The notes: generated by a model not told the origin, from the sequence alone. Positions 5,865 through 16,400 are shown, numbered from the stretch's first letter. The stretch: DNA of 64,000 bases from Paracoccus gahaiensis (GCF_005048225.1 NZ_SUNI01000003.1:1-64000); one strand, 5' to 3'. Translations and numbers: made by a program.

Positions 5865-8246
5865 TCAGGGCAGGGCTGGGTCGGGAAGGGACCATTCCGA
5901 CGCCGGCCCTACCGATCCGTCGGCCCCGAGCGCCATGACCCGCCAGCGCGCCAGCGGCTGATCCAGCAGCAGGGCGGGCAGCACCGTCTCGGTCTGCTGG
6001 ATGTCCTCGCCGCCGGCGGGGATGAATTCGACCCTGAAGCCCGAGGCGACCGCGCCCTCGGGATCGCGCCAATGCAGTTCGGTCGCGCCGGTCGCGAACA
6101 CCCTCTGGGACAGCGGGACCGGGGGCGCCGCGGCGGAGGTCTGCGGGGTGGCGCGACCGTCCAGCGCCTCCAGCCGGTCGGCGGCACCGTCGACCTCCAG
6201 AGCCAGGGCATAGGCGGCGCGGGCGCGGTCGGGATTCTGCGGCACGCCGATGCCGGTTTCATAGAGCTGACCCAAATAATAGGCGGCCCGCGCATTCCCC
6301 CACAGCGCCGCCTGCGTGTAGAGCTGCGCGGCCTGGTCGGGATCCGTGGCGCCCGCCGCCAGAGCCTCGGTCAGAAGGGCGTCGGCATCGGGCACGGGAT
6401 CGGTGCTGGCGCCGCGCAGGCCGGGCGCGGGGGGCGGGGCCTGCGGCTCGGGAACCGGCGCGACCGCGGCAGGCGCGGGCGCGGCCTCGGGGGCCACCCC
6501 TTCGGGGGCTGGCGTCGGCTCGGGCGATGCTGCCGGAGCCGGCGCGACAGGCGGCGCCGCGACCGGCGTGGGCGAGGGGGCCGCCATGTCGATCGGGGCG
6601 GGCTGATCGTCAGCCTGTCCCAGAAAGAACACCCCCGCCGCCACAAGCCCCAGTCCCGCCGCGCCCGCAAGGCCCCAAGGCAGGCCGCGCCGCGCGACCC
6701 CATCGGGGGCGGCGATCCGCTTTTGCCGGGGCATGACGACCGAGGGCGCGGTCCGGACCGGGCCGGGGCGCGCGGTCGGCGCCGCCGACGGTGCCGCCTC
6801 TGCCGGGGCGGGTCGAGCGACCGGCGCCACGGTCGTGGCAGCTGGTTTCAGGGGGCCGGGCCTGCGCGACTCCGGGCGGGGCAGGGCGGGCTGCGTCGGT
6901 GCTGGCTTGTCCCGGACCAGGGAAGGGCGGGGCGCGGAGGGATCCCGGGCTGCGGCAGGTTGCAGGGGCACGGCCTTTCCCCAGGTCGCAGGCCGCTGGA
7001 ACGGAGCCTTCGCCTCGTCGACCTTGGCGGGCTTCAGGGGTGCGGGCCTCGCCGTGATCACGGGGGGCGGCGCGGGCTGCGGTTTGGTCTTGGCGCGCGC
7101 GCGGTCCCCTGCGGCCGGCCTGTCCCGTGCATCAGAGATTGGTGCCGCCACCGGCTGAACCACGACAGGAGGCGCCGCCACCGGCTTCTCCTGTCCCAGA
7201 GCAGGATGCGGAACTGCCGGCTCGAGCTTCGCCGTGGCAGGATCCGCCGCAGGTTCGTCCTTCGTCACCTTGGGCTGCGCAACGACCGGCGTGTTTTCTT
7301 CTACATCTGGAACCGCCACGGACTGGTCCCTTGCGGCATCACGCTGCGCCGCCACCGGCGCGTCCTCTGCCACGGGGGCGGCGGGCGCTGGCAGCGGTGT
7401 CGGGTGCTCTGCAACCGTCGGCGGCGGCGCGGGCACCGGCTTGTCCTCGACCGGCGGCGGGGGCGGCACGGTCCGCGCGACCTTGACGGCGGCGCCGGCC
7501 CGGACGGGATCGAACAGGACGCGCTGCACCAGACGGTTGATCATCTTGGGCCGCCCGCCCGAGGCCTCGTGCAGCAGCCCCAGCCGTCCCGCCTCGAAGG
7601 TCAGGTCACTGACGGCGCACTGGCAGTCCGACACGCGCAGGCGATGATCGACATAGGCGGCGGTCTGCGCCTCGGTGAAGGGCGAAAGCTGCAGCTGGCT
7701 GCCGATCCGGTCCTGCAGGGCCTGAAGGTCGGGACGGGCCAGCAGGGCCTGAAGCTCGGGCCCGCCGATCAGCACGACATAGAAGACGGGTAAGCCGCTG
7801 CGGGGCGGGGTGGTGACCCGCTGCAGATAGTCCAGCGCCGCCTCGGTCAGGTGCTGCGCCTCGTCCACGATCAGCAGCCGCCGGCGGCCGGTGGTGAGAC
7901 ATTCGGCCATGAACTGGTCATGGCTGGTCAGGGGATCATGGGGCAGGAACCGGACGTCCGAGCCGAAGGCCGCCGGCACCTGCTGGCGCAGATCGGCGGA
8001 TTGCATCTTCTCGGCGTCCAGAAGCCCGACCTGCATGGTCGCCCCGAAGGTGGCGGCCAGCTTGCGGGCGAAGGTGGTCTTGCCCGTCCCGCTGTCCCCG
8101 GTCATCACCAGCAGGGGCCGGTCCCCGATCCGCCAGGCCCGCACCATGGCCAGGATGTCATGATGCGCCGGCGTGATGTACATCAGCGCCGCCTCCGGTG
8201 GGGACCGAAAGCACGGACAGGACGGTGTGAGGGGGGCATCGTCCAT
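5865..8246 (-). CDS. ExeA-like AAA ATPase with membrane anchor, Sel1 and FnIII-like periplasmic part (793 aa)
   Basis: The N-terminal 250 residues form an ExeA/GspA-type AAA ATPase. Walker A is TGDSGTGKTT (about 49-58), Walker B LLIVDEAQHL (about 124-133), and ASGGRPKMINRLVQRVLFDP ends the domain. A Pro/Ala/Lys-rich stretch (about 260-515) leads to a single membrane helix (WGLAGAAGLGLVAAGVFFLG, about 524-543). The periplasmic part has another Pro-rich linker, Sel1-like helical repeats (about 635-690, with AAYYLGQLYETGIGVPQNPD) and an FnIII-like end (about 720-785, with WRVMALGADGSVGPASEWSL). ATG at 8246 has GGCGGAG 6 bases away, whereas ATG at 8252 would touch that site. Classical ExeA carries a peptidoglycan-binding domain instead of Sel1 and works with ExeB and a secretin; none of these is nearby. 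An uncharacterised envelope ATPase is the safest call. Confidence 0.75.
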   Translation of the reverse strand: MDDAPLTPSCPCFRSPPEAALMYITPAHHDILAMVRAWRIGDRPLLVMTGDSGTGKTTFARKLAATFGATMQVGLLDAEKMQSADLRQQVPAAFGSDVRFLPHDPLTSHDQFMAECLTTGRRRLLIVDEAQHLTEAALDYLQRVTTPPRSGLPVFYVVLIGGPELQALLARPDLQALQDRIGSQLQLSPFTEAQTAAYVDHRLRVSDCQCAVSDLTFEAGRLGLLHEASGGRPKMINRLVQRVLFDPVRAGAAVKVARTVPPPPPVEDKPVPAPPPTVAEHPTPLPAPAAPVAEDAPVAAQRDAARDQSVAVPDVEENTPVVAQPKVTKDEPAADPATAKLEPAVPHPALGQEKPVAAPPVVVQPVAAPISDARDRPAAGDRARAKTKPQPAPPPVITARPAPLKPAKVDEAKAPFQRPATWGKAVPLQPAAARDPSAPRPSLVRDKPAPTQPALPRPESRRPGPLKPAATTVAPVARPAPAEAAPSAAPTARPGPVRTAPSVVMPRQKRIAAPDGVARRGLPWGLAGAAGLGLVAAGVFFLGQADDQPAPIDMAAPSPTPVAAPPVAPAPAASPEPTPAPEGVAPEAAPAPAAVAPVPEPQAPPPAPGLRGASTDPVPDADALLTEALAAGATDPDQAAQLYTQAALWGNARAAYYLGQLYETGIGVPQNPDRARAAYALALEVDGAADRLEALDGRATPQTSAAAPPVPLSQRVFATGATELHWRDPEGAVASGFRVEFIPAGGEDIQQTETVLPALLLDQPLARWRVMALGADGSVGPASEWSLPDPALP

Positions 8247-8529
8247 TGTCATCTCCGCCAGCAGCCTGAAGGACCTGGAAATGGGAACTGCTGGTTTGGA
8301 AACACTTTAAGGCTGATGAAGAACCATGTCTAGAAACGGGCAGGTGACTGATAACGTTTCAACTTCTGATTGCGTGGCCCGGTCGGTTTGCGCGTCACTG
8401 TTCCGGCAGCCGCATCGCCGTCCGACCTCGGCCCACCCGGTTTCCCGGGGATTTGCGGTTGAAGGGCCCCCTTTGGTAGCGCCATAAGGGCGCCATCTCA
8501 CCCCGGCCCGACAGAAGCAGGTTGAAAAC

Positions 8530-9303
8530 ATGAGCACGACGCAGAAAATCGCAATTGTCACCGGTGGGCTGTCCGGGATCGGATACGCGATCGCGCGCCG
8601 CTTCGTCGCCGATGGCATGCGCGTCCATGTGGGCGCCCGGCGCGGCGACGATCCGGCCTTCGAGCAGAAACTGCGCGCGGCGTTCGGCGGCCCGGTCCAG
8701 GTGCGCGGGCTGGATGTCCGGCAGTCGGACAGCGTGGCGGCCTTCGTCGAGGCCGTCCTGACGTCCGAGGGACGGGTCGATGTGCTGGTCAATGCGGCCG
8801 GGGTCTATGACGAGGCGGCGGTGATCGGCCATTCCGACGCGGTCTGGGACGACCAGATCGACACGAACCTGACCGGCGCCTTCAAGATGATCCGGGCAGT
8901 GATGCCGTCGATGATGGATCGCAGATGGGGACGGATCATCAACATCGCCTCGGTCGCGGCGCATCAGGGCATGGCGAACAACGCCGCCTATTGCGCGTCC
9001 AAGGCGGGGCTTCTGGGCCTGGGCCGCTGCGTCAGCCTGGAGGGTGCGGCCCACGGGATCACCTGCAACAGCATCAGCCCCACCTGGGTCGAGACCGAGA
9101 TGCTGCAGCAGTTCATCGCGCAGGACATGGCCAAGGGCGGGCTGTCCGAGGCCGAGGTCCGCGCGACCTACGAGGCCTCGAACCCGCAGGGCGCGCTGGT
9201 GCAGCCCGACGAGATCGCCGGTCTGGCCGCCTTCCTCGCCAGCGATGCGGCCCGCGCGATGACCATGGCCGATTATCAGGTCAACGCGGGCTCGCTGTGG
9301 TGA
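8530..9303 (+). CDS. SDR-family oxidoreductase, 3-hydroxybutyrate dehydrogenase-like
   Basis: A complete 257-aa classical SDR. The cofactor motif TGGLSGIG is near residue 11, the NAAG motif near 90, a Ser in IINIASVAAHQG near 140, and the catalytic Tyr-Lys pair in AAYCASKAGLLG near 155. The C-terminal half with NSISPTWVETEMLQQFIAQD and GALVQPDEIAGLAAFLASDA is typical of 3-hydroxybutyrate or acetoacetyl-CoA type dehydrogenases, which interconvert beta-hydroxy and beta-keto compounds with NAD(P)H. The substrate cannot be fixed from sequence. Its 3' end overlaps the convergent A-T-R gene by 23 bases, so the two may act on related aldehydes or alcohols. The start has AGCAGG as ribosome site. Confidence 0.85.
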   Translation: MSTTQKIAIVTGGLSGIGYAIARRFVADGMRVHVGARRGDDPAFEQKLRAAFGGPVQVRGLDVRQSDSVAAFVEAVLTSEGRVDVLVNAAGVYDEAAVIGHSDAVWDDQIDTNLTGAFKMIRAVMPSMMDRRWGRIINIASVAAHQGMANNAAYCASKAGLLGLGRCVSLEGAAHGITCNSISPTWVETEMLQQFIAQDMAKGGLSEAEVRATYEASNPQGALVQPDEIAGLAAFLASDAARAMTMADYQVNAGSLW

Positions 9304-12121
9304 CTTCGGGCACCGGGGACGGGGTCAGGCGCCGCTCCAGCAGCGCCCCCGGGTCTGAGACCTGCGCAAAGGATCCCAGCCCTGATGCGGACCACAGGTG
9401 CCGCGCCCGGGCCGTGTCATAGGCGGCATCCGCCCGCAGGGTGCGGGGGGCTTCGCGCAGCAGGCGCTGCTCGGCCGGGGCCAGGGGGGCCGTGTCCAGC
9501 CAGTCCGCGACCGGGATCGTGCGCAGTCCCGGTGACCCGTCGGGCCAGGTGACGGGCGCCTCCGCGATCAGGTTGGCATGATGCACGCCCTTCGGAACCG
9601 CCTGCACCAAAAGCCGCGCCGCCGCCCGCACATCGGTCATCGCGAAGCAGAGGCCCTGCGGCACCGTTCCCGACTGGCGGCAGGCCTGCAGGATCGTCTC
9701 GTAGATGTCCTTCGGGTTCGGCGCCTCCAGATCGTAAAGCGAGGGCAGGCGCAGGATCAGGGCATCGATCCCGGCCTGTGCGATGGCCTGCTCGGCGACG
9801 ATCTTGGCCGCCCCATAGCCCGAGATGCCGTCGAAGGCGGTGGCGGGCGCCTCGGGCCAGGGCCCGCCGCTGTCGGGAAAGATCGAGGTCGAGCTGGAAA
9901 AGGCCAGCGCCGCCCCGGCGTCCCGGCAGAAGCCAAGGATCGCTGTGATGCCGGCCTGCGACCAGGCCTCCATCCGCGCGCGGTCGACCGCCAGGTTCAC
10001 GGTGGCGGCGCAATGGATGACGGTATGGACTTGGCGGGCCAGCGCGTCATGGGTTGCGGCGTCCAGCCCGAACTGCGGCTCCTCAATCGCGCCGCCCAGG
10101 ACGACGAAGCGATCCTGCGGCACGCCGAGCGCCCGGGCCTTGGCTGCCAGCCGGGTCCGGGGGTCGTGGGTCCGGGGGCGCACCAGGCAGTAGATCACCT
10201 GATCCGGGGGAAGGTGGCGGGCGGCCTCGGCCAGCACATGCCCGCCGAGAAAGCCGGTGGCCCCGGTCAGCAGGATCCCCTGCCGCTGCAGGTTCTCGGA
10301 TCGGGGGGCGGCGGCAATCGTCCGGGTCGTCAGCAGGGCGTGCAATCGCGCCAGCGGCAGGTTCAGCGCCCAATCGAAATCGACCTGCCGCCCATAGGCC
10401 CCCTCCAGCGACAGCAGCAGATCGACGCACATCAGCGAATCGCCGCCCTGATCGTGAAAGGACAGGGCCGGGTCGAGACGGCCTGCCGGGCAGCCGAGGA
10501 TCCGGGCGGCCAGGGTGACGGCGGGCAACCCGTCCGCATCCTCTGCGCCCTTATCCTCGGTCGGCACGGGCGGCAGTGCCTTGATATCGCATTTGCCCGA
10601 GACGGGGTTGATCGGGATCTCGTCCAAAAGCGCCAGCCAGGTCGGGATACAATAGCGCGGCAGGACCTGCTGCAGGGCCTGGGCCAGCGCCTGCGGCATC
10701 CGCTGCCAGCCCGTGCCCAGGGACCAGGCGTCCGCATTGCGGGTCCTCTGCGCGTCATCGGCGGTGTAATAGGCGACCAGCACCTGGCCCCCGCCCCCGG
10801 CCTGCTGCACCCAGGGAAGGACCTGCCCGCAGGCCAGATGCGCGGTCAGCGTCTGGATCAGCTCGCCGGTCTGGATGCTGTGGCCGCGCAGCTTCAGCAT
10901 ATGCGCGATCCGGCCTAGCACGTGGATCTGGCCGTCCTCGGTCACAAGCGCCCGGTCGCCGGTGTCGTAGAGCCGCCGGTCCTGCCCCTCCAACGTCAGC
11001 ATCCGAAAGCGCTGCGCCGTCTCCTCGGGGCGGTTCACATAGCCCGGCCCCAGCATGCGCGGCCCTTCGAAATGCAGCAGGCCTGGCTGGCCCGGCGCGC
11101 AGGGCCGGTCGTGGTCGTCCAGGACGACGGCGCGCAGATGCGGCATTGCCACGCCGACCGACACGCCCTCGGCAGGGGCGGGCAGGCCGTCCAGACGGGT
11201 AATGCTGATGTCATGGGTCTCGCAGATGCTGTAGAGGTTCCACAGCACGGTGCCGGGCAGCCGCCGTCGCGCCTCGGACACCAGCCGGTCGCTGACGACC
11301 TCGCCGTTCAGCACCACGCGGCAGAGCGGCAGCGCGGCCCCGGTGTCCGGGTCGATGGCGCCCAGGGTCTTCTCGAAGAAGGACGGGGTGAACAGCATCT
11401 CGTCGATGCGGTGCCGCGACAGGAAGGCGACCAGCGCCTGCGGCGACATCAGGTCGTTCAGGCCGGGAAAGTGCAGCTGCGCCCCGTGGCGCAGGGGCCG
11501 GAACATCTCCCAGATGGCGAAGATGTAGATGCCCACCCGCATCGACGGGTCATAGGGGGTGTAGCCGTCGCGCCACCGATAGGACAGCCAAGCGGCGTCA
11601 TGCGTGACGGGGATGCATTTGGGCCGCCCGGTCGTGCCCGAGGTGGCGACCAGATAGATGATGTCGGTCGGGCGGACATCTGCGGCCACCAGCGGCGGGC
11701 AGCCCTGCGGTGCGGGCCGGTCCAGGCAGTCCTGCGCGGCAATCAGCCGGCCGTGGTCGGGCAGCTGCCCCGGCGCCGGGGGCTGGCAGGTGACGATGGT
11801 GACGATGTCCAGCTCGGCCAGGATGTTGGTCAGCACGGCCTGCGGCATGGCCGGGTCCAGATGCACGAAGGGCCGCCCGCTGATCACGCAGGCCACCCCC
11901 GCCGCCGCCAGCAGGGTGCCGGGCGTCCCGAAGATGGCCACGGCCCCGTCGTCGGCAAACCGGTCCTGCAGCGCGCGGACAAAATCGGACAGCGCGCCAT
12001 AAGTCAGGCTGTGATCCCGGTCGCAAAGGGCAGGGGCGTCGCGATGGGACTGGAAGGCGCGGACCAGCTCTGCCGGCACCGTCCCCTCGCTGGCGGCTGT
12101 CGTCTCGACGGGTCTAGACAT
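9281..12121 (-). CDS. NRPS-like adenylation-thiolation-reductase protein (946 aa)
   Basis: Three domains are visible. The adenylation domain (about 25-515) has the ATP-binding core VATSGTTGRPKCIPVTHDA (158-176), LYDTGDRALVTEDGQIHVLG (384-403) and the catalytic Lys in PINPVSGKCDIKAL (Lys510). The carrier domain has FHDQGGDSLMCVDLL with Ser562 as the phosphopantetheine site. The reductase domain has GILLTGATGFLGGHV (615-629) and the Tyr-Lys pair in GYGAAKIVAEQA (Tyr769, Lys773). Such A-T-R enzymes activate a carboxylic or amino acid, load it as a thioester and release it reductively as an aldehyde, as in Lys2 or carboxylic acid reductases. There is no condensation domain and no partner NRPS. 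A phosphopantetheinyl transferase must come from elsewhere. ATG 12121 was chosen because the similarity starts soon after; its ribosome site is weak. Confidence 0.85.
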   Translation of the reverse strand: MSRPVETTAASEGTVPAELVRAFQSHRDAPALCDRDHSLTYGALSDFVRALQDRFADDGAVAIFGTPGTLLAAAGVACVISGRPFVHLDPAMPQAVLTNILAELDIVTIVTCQPPAPGQLPDHGRLIAAQDCLDRPAPQGCPPLVAADVRPTDIIYLVATSGTTGRPKCIPVTHDAAWLSYRWRDGYTPYDPSMRVGIYIFAIWEMFRPLRHGAQLHFPGLNDLMSPQALVAFLSRHRIDEMLFTPSFFEKTLGAIDPDTGAALPLCRVVLNGEVVSDRLVSEARRRLPGTVLWNLYSICETHDISITRLDGLPAPAEGVSVGVAMPHLRAVVLDDHDRPCAPGQPGLLHFEGPRMLGPGYVNRPEETAQRFRMLTLEGQDRRLYDTGDRALVTEDGQIHVLGRIAHMLKLRGHSIQTGELIQTLTAHLACGQVLPWVQQAGGGGQVLVAYYTADDAQRTRNADAWSLGTGWQRMPQALAQALQQVLPRYCIPTWLALLDEIPINPVSGKCDIKALPPVPTEDKGAEDADGLPAVTLAARILGCPAGRLDPALSFHDQGGDSLMCVDLLLSLEGAYGRQVDFDWALNLPLARLHALLTTRTIAAAPRSENLQRQGILLTGATGFLGGHVLAEAARHLPPDQVIYCLVRPRTHDPRTRLAAKARALGVPQDRFVVLGGAIEEPQFGLDAATHDALARQVHTVIHCAATVNLAVDRARMEAWSQAGITAILGFCRDAGAALAFSSSTSIFPDSGGPWPEAPATAFDGISGYGAAKIVAEQAIAQAGIDALILRLPSLYDLEAPNPKDIYETILQACRQSGTVPQGLCFAMTDVRAAARLLVQAVPKGVHHANLIAEAPVTWPDGSPGLRTIPVADWLDTAPLAPAEQRLLREAPRTLRADAAYDTARARHLWSASGLGSFAQVSDPGALLERRLTPSPVPEVTTASPR

Positions 12122-12345
12122 GTCGGAAATGCTCACTGAATGGTCGCGTTCCGTCTGTCGAGTAAGAGAGTTGCCCGGGTTTGTCCATCGCGGGCGCAGG
12201 CCGGCAGGACACTGAGAACCGCTGCGGCCAAGGGTCGCGCTTCGCGGCAATAACGCAATCGTAGAGATCCCGACAGGAACTCTTGGGGCAGGCATGACTT
12301 GCCCCCCGAAGCCGGCCGTTCTGCCGGACAGGGGGACATCGGCGC

Positions 12346-13485
12346 ATGCGCAAAGGCATTCTGGCAATCACCTGCGTGCTGGCCGTCGCCCTGGGGATCG
12401 GGGCGGCTTTGGGCTTCGGGGGGCCGATGATCGATCGGATCATGGGCGCCGAGACCGACGAGGACGGCGATGGCGGCCCCGAGGCGCAGATCGTTCGCAC
12501 CGCCTTGGTCGAAGAGACCGAGATCGTCGAGCGGTTCTCGGCGGTCGGCGACACGCGGGCCATCCGCTCGGTGGATATCCTGGCGCGGACGGCGGGGGTG
12601 GTCGCCTCTTTCGACATTCCCGGCGGCGAGCGGGTCGAGGCCGGGTACAGTCTGGTGCAGTTGGATGACCGGGCCGAACGCGCCGCCCTGCGGCAGGTGG
12701 AGGCGCGGTTGGGCGATGCGCAGGCGACGGCCGCGCGGACGCGCGAGCTGTCGGATCGCAACGTCGCGGCTGATGCCTCGCTGGACACGGCGCTGGCCGA
12801 TCTGGATCTGGCGCTGGCCGAACTGGATGCGGCCCGCATCGAGGTCGACGACCGCCACATCACCGCCCCCTTTGCCGGGACCGTCGGGCTGACCGATATC
12901 GAGATCGGTCGGCGGCTGGAACCGACCGATGTCATCACCACGCTGGACGACCTCTCGCAGGTCGAGATCGTCTTCAACCTTCCCGAATCGCTGTTCCAGC
13001 AGGTCGAGGCCGGGCAGATGCTGAAGGCCACCGGGGCGGGAAGCGATGACGTCTTCACGGGCGAGCTGTCCATCGTCGGCACGCGGATCGACCCGGCGGC
13101 GCGCTTCTTCGAGGTGCGCGGCGTCTTCGACAATCCTGACGGGCTGCTGACCACCGGCATGCTGATGAATGTCGACCTGACGCTCGAGACGCGGGCGGCG
13201 GCCACGGTGCCGGAGCTGGCCATCGTCAATATCGGCGACGAGGCCATCGTCTTCGTGCCCGAGGACGGTCAGGCGCGCGAGCGCACGGTGCGCACCGGGT
13301 TGCTGCAGGACGGCGCGGTCGAGATCCTGGAGGGTCTGGAGGCCGGCGAGACGGTGATCACCACCGGGCTGCAGGCCATCGAGGACGGCGATGCGGTCGA
13401 ACCCGAGGACGAGGCCCAGGATGGTGAGGCCCAGGGGGACGAGACCACCGAAACCTCCGCCGCCGCCGCCGGGACCGCGCCATGA
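12346..13485 (+). CDS. RND efflux periplasmic adaptor (membrane fusion protein)
   Basis: The 379-aa protein starts with an N-terminal membrane/signal segment (MRKGILAITCVLAVALGIGA). A lipoyl half (SVDILARTAGVVASFDIPGG) follows, then a helical hairpin (about 105-165), the second lipoyl half (ITAPFAGTVGLTDIEIGRRL), and beta-barrel and membrane-proximal domains. This order is that of HlyD/AcrA-like adaptors, which link an inner-membrane RND pump to an outer-membrane channel. The C-terminal tail is acidic (EPEDEAQDGEAQGDETTET). The stop overlaps the permease start by 4 bases (ATGA), so the two are translationally coupled. It is divergent from the A-T-R gene across a 224-bp spacer. Confidence 0.92.
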   Translation: MRKGILAITCVLAVALGIGAALGFGGPMIDRIMGAETDEDGDGGPEAQIVRTALVEETEIVERFSAVGDTRAIRSVDILARTAGVVASFDIPGGERVEAGYSLVQLDDRAERAALRQVEARLGDAQATAARTRELSDRNVAADASLDTALADLDLALAELDAARIEVDDRHITAPFAGTVGLTDIEIGRRLEPTDVITTLDDLSQVEIVFNLPESLFQQVEAGQMLKATGAGSDDVFTGELSIVGTRIDPAARFFEVRGVFDNPDGLLTTGMLMNVDLTLETRAAATVPELAIVNIGDEAIVFVPEDGQARERTVRTGLLQDGAVEILEGLEAGETVITTGLQAIEDGDAVEPEDEAQDGEAQGDETTETSAAAAGTAP

Positions 13486-16400
13486 CCCTGTCGGAACTGT
13501 GCCTGCGCCGACCGGTCTTGGCCATCGTCGCCAACCTGCTGATCCTGGTCGGCGGCACCGCGGCAGTCCTGTCCCTTCCGGTGCGCGAACTGCCCGATGT
13601 CGACACCGCCAACGTGACCATCAACGTGCCCTATGAAGGCGCCGCCCCCGAGGTGGTGGATGCCGAGATCGCGACGGTGATCGAAGGGGCCGTGGCGGGC
13701 ATCTCGGGCATCCGCACCATCTCGTCGGACAGCGCGCGCGGCAACAGCCGCACGGTGATCGAGTTCGAGACCGGCGTCGACATCGACGTGGCCGCCAACG
13801 ACGTGCGCGCCGAGGTGGCCCGGATTGCGGGCGACCTGCCGCTGCAGGCCGAAGATCCGACCGTGGCGAAAAGCGACGATCAGGGCGACCCGGTCATCCG
13901 CCTCAGCCTGACCAGCGAGCGGCAATCGGCCTCGGATCTGACCGATTTCGCGGACCGCTATCTGGTCGACCGGATCGCCACGATCAATGGCGTGGCCGAT
14001 GTCACTATCGAGGGCGAACAGGCCTATGCCATGCGCATCTGGCTGGATCGCGGCGCCTTGGCGGCCCGCAGCATCACCAGTTCGGACGTCATCGAGGCGC
14101 TGGAGCGCAACAATATCGAACTGCCCGCCGGGGCGCTGGAGACGGGCGCGCGCCAGTTCCAGGTCCGCACCGACACGCGGCTGTCCGAGCCCGCCGAGTT
14201 CGAGGCCATCCCGGTCGGCGGGACGGCGGATTTCCCCGTCACCCTGGGCGAGGTCGCCCGCGTCGAACGCGGCGTCGAGGATGACAGCTCGATCCTGCGC
14301 GCCGACTTCCGTTCGGCGGTTGGGCTGTCGGTCCTGCGCCAGTCGCAGTCGAACACGGTCGAGATTTCCGCCGAGGTCGAGGCGCTTCTGCCCGAGCTGC
14401 GCGAAAGCCTGCCACCCGGGACCGAACTGACCGTCGCCAGCGACGATGCCGTCTTCATCCGCGCCTCGATCCGCGAGGTTCTGGTGACCTTGGGCATCAC
14501 CACCGCCCTCGTCGTGGCGGTGATCGCGCTGTTCCTGGGCTCGCTGCGCGCGACGCTGGTGCCAGCGGTGACGATCCCGGTCGCGGTCGTGGGGGCCTGC
14601 GCGGGGCTGGCGCTGTTCGGCTTCTCGATCAACATCCTGACACTCTTCGCGCTGATCCTGGCTATCGGTCTGGTCGTCGACGATGCCATCGTGGTTCTGG
14701 AGAACGTGCAGCGCCGGGTGGAGAAGGGCGAGGACCCTCTGGCCGCCGCCGCCAACGGATCGCGGCAGGTGACCTTCGCGGTGATCGCCACCACGGCCGT
14801 CCTCGTGTCGGTCTTCGTCCCGATCTCGCTGCTGGAGGGCGAGGCGGGGCGGCTCTTCACCGAATTCGGCATCACCTTGGCCGTCGCGGTGATCGTGTCC
14901 AGCTTCGTGGCGCTGTCGCTGGCCCCGCTGCTGGCCTCGCGGCTCTTGCGACAGAACCAGAAGCCCGGATGGTTCGGGCGCCTGATCGACCGGTTCTTCG
15001 CAGCCCTCGAGGCGGGGTTCCGCCGCGTGCTGGGCCTGGTGCTGGCGCTGCCCTGGCTGGTGCTGGGGGGCGTGGCCTTTCTGGGGGCGCTGTCCTGGCC
15101 GCTGTTCGACCGCCTGCCGTCCGAACTGACGCCGGAAGAGGACCGGGGCATCTTCTTCATCAATGTCGATGGGCCGATCGGCGTGAACCTCAGCTATACC
15201 GATGCCGTGGTGACCGAGGTCGAGGAGATCCTGGCACCCTTGGTCGAGGATGGCACCGCCTTGGGCGTCACCTCGATCGTGGGTCGCTATGGCGATCTGA
15301 ACCGCGCCTTCGTGATCGTCCGGCTGGCGGAATGGGGCGATCGGGACGACTCGCAATTCGAGGTCATCGAACGGGTCGAGCCTGCGCTGCAGCAGCTCAG
15401 CGCCGCCGATATCCGCGTGGACAGCCCCGCCGGGCTGGGCCTGCGCGGCGCGGGCAGCCCGCTGCAGATCCAGGTGGGCGGCCCGGACCGGGCCGAGGTG
15501 ATCGAATGGGCGACCCTGATGCAGCGCGCGATGGAAGAGAACGACCAGCTGGTGAACGTCCAGAACGCCTACGAGCCGAACCAGCCCGGCTATCGCGTGA
15601 CGGTGGACCGCGACCGGATCCGCGATCTGGGTCTGGATGCGGCGGATGTGTCCGAGGCGCTGCAGGTGCTGTTCGCCTCGGCCGAGGTCAGCGAATTCAC
15701 CGAGGACGGCCGCCAGTATCCGGTGATCGTGCAGGCCGAGGATGCCGACCGCGTCTCGCCGCAGGACATCCGCGCCAGCTTCATCCGCACGGATCAGGGC
15801 CAGCTGGTGCCCCTGGCCGGTCTGGTGCAGATCGAGGACGATGCCGGCCCGCCCGCGCTGTATCGCTTCGACCGCCTGCCCTCGATCGAGCTGTCCTCCG
15901 GTCTGGCCGACGGCTATGATCTGGGCAGTGCCATCGCCTTCATCGAGGAGGCCGCCGAGGCGGAGCTGCCGGTCGAGGCCACCATGACGCTGGACGGTCA
16001 GGCGCGCGAGCTGCAGGATTCGTCCGGCGCGCTGTTCTTTGCCTTCGGGCTGGCGATCCTGATCGTGTTTCTGGTCCTGGCGGCGCAGTTCGAAAGCTTC
16101 ATCCACCCGCTGATCATCATTCTGCCCATCCCGCTTGGCGTGACCGGCGCTCTTGGGACGCTGTTCCTGACCGGGCAGTCGCTCAACATCTACAGTCAGG
16201 TGGGGATGGTGCTGCTGATCGGGTTGATGGCCAAGAACGGCATCCTGATCGTCGAATTCGCCAACCAGCTGCGCGACGAGGGGAAGGACGTGCGCGAGGC
16301 GGCGATCGAGGGCGCCACATCGCGGCTGCGCGCCATCATGATGACGGTGGCCTCGACGCTTCTGGGCGCCGTGCCGCTGGTGCTGGCAAGCGGGGCGGGG

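Noticed and set aside
13269..16106. Open frame of 945 codons on the minus strand
   Set aside because: Antisense of the RND permease; composition is Asp/Gly/Arg/His-rich and lacks any motif.
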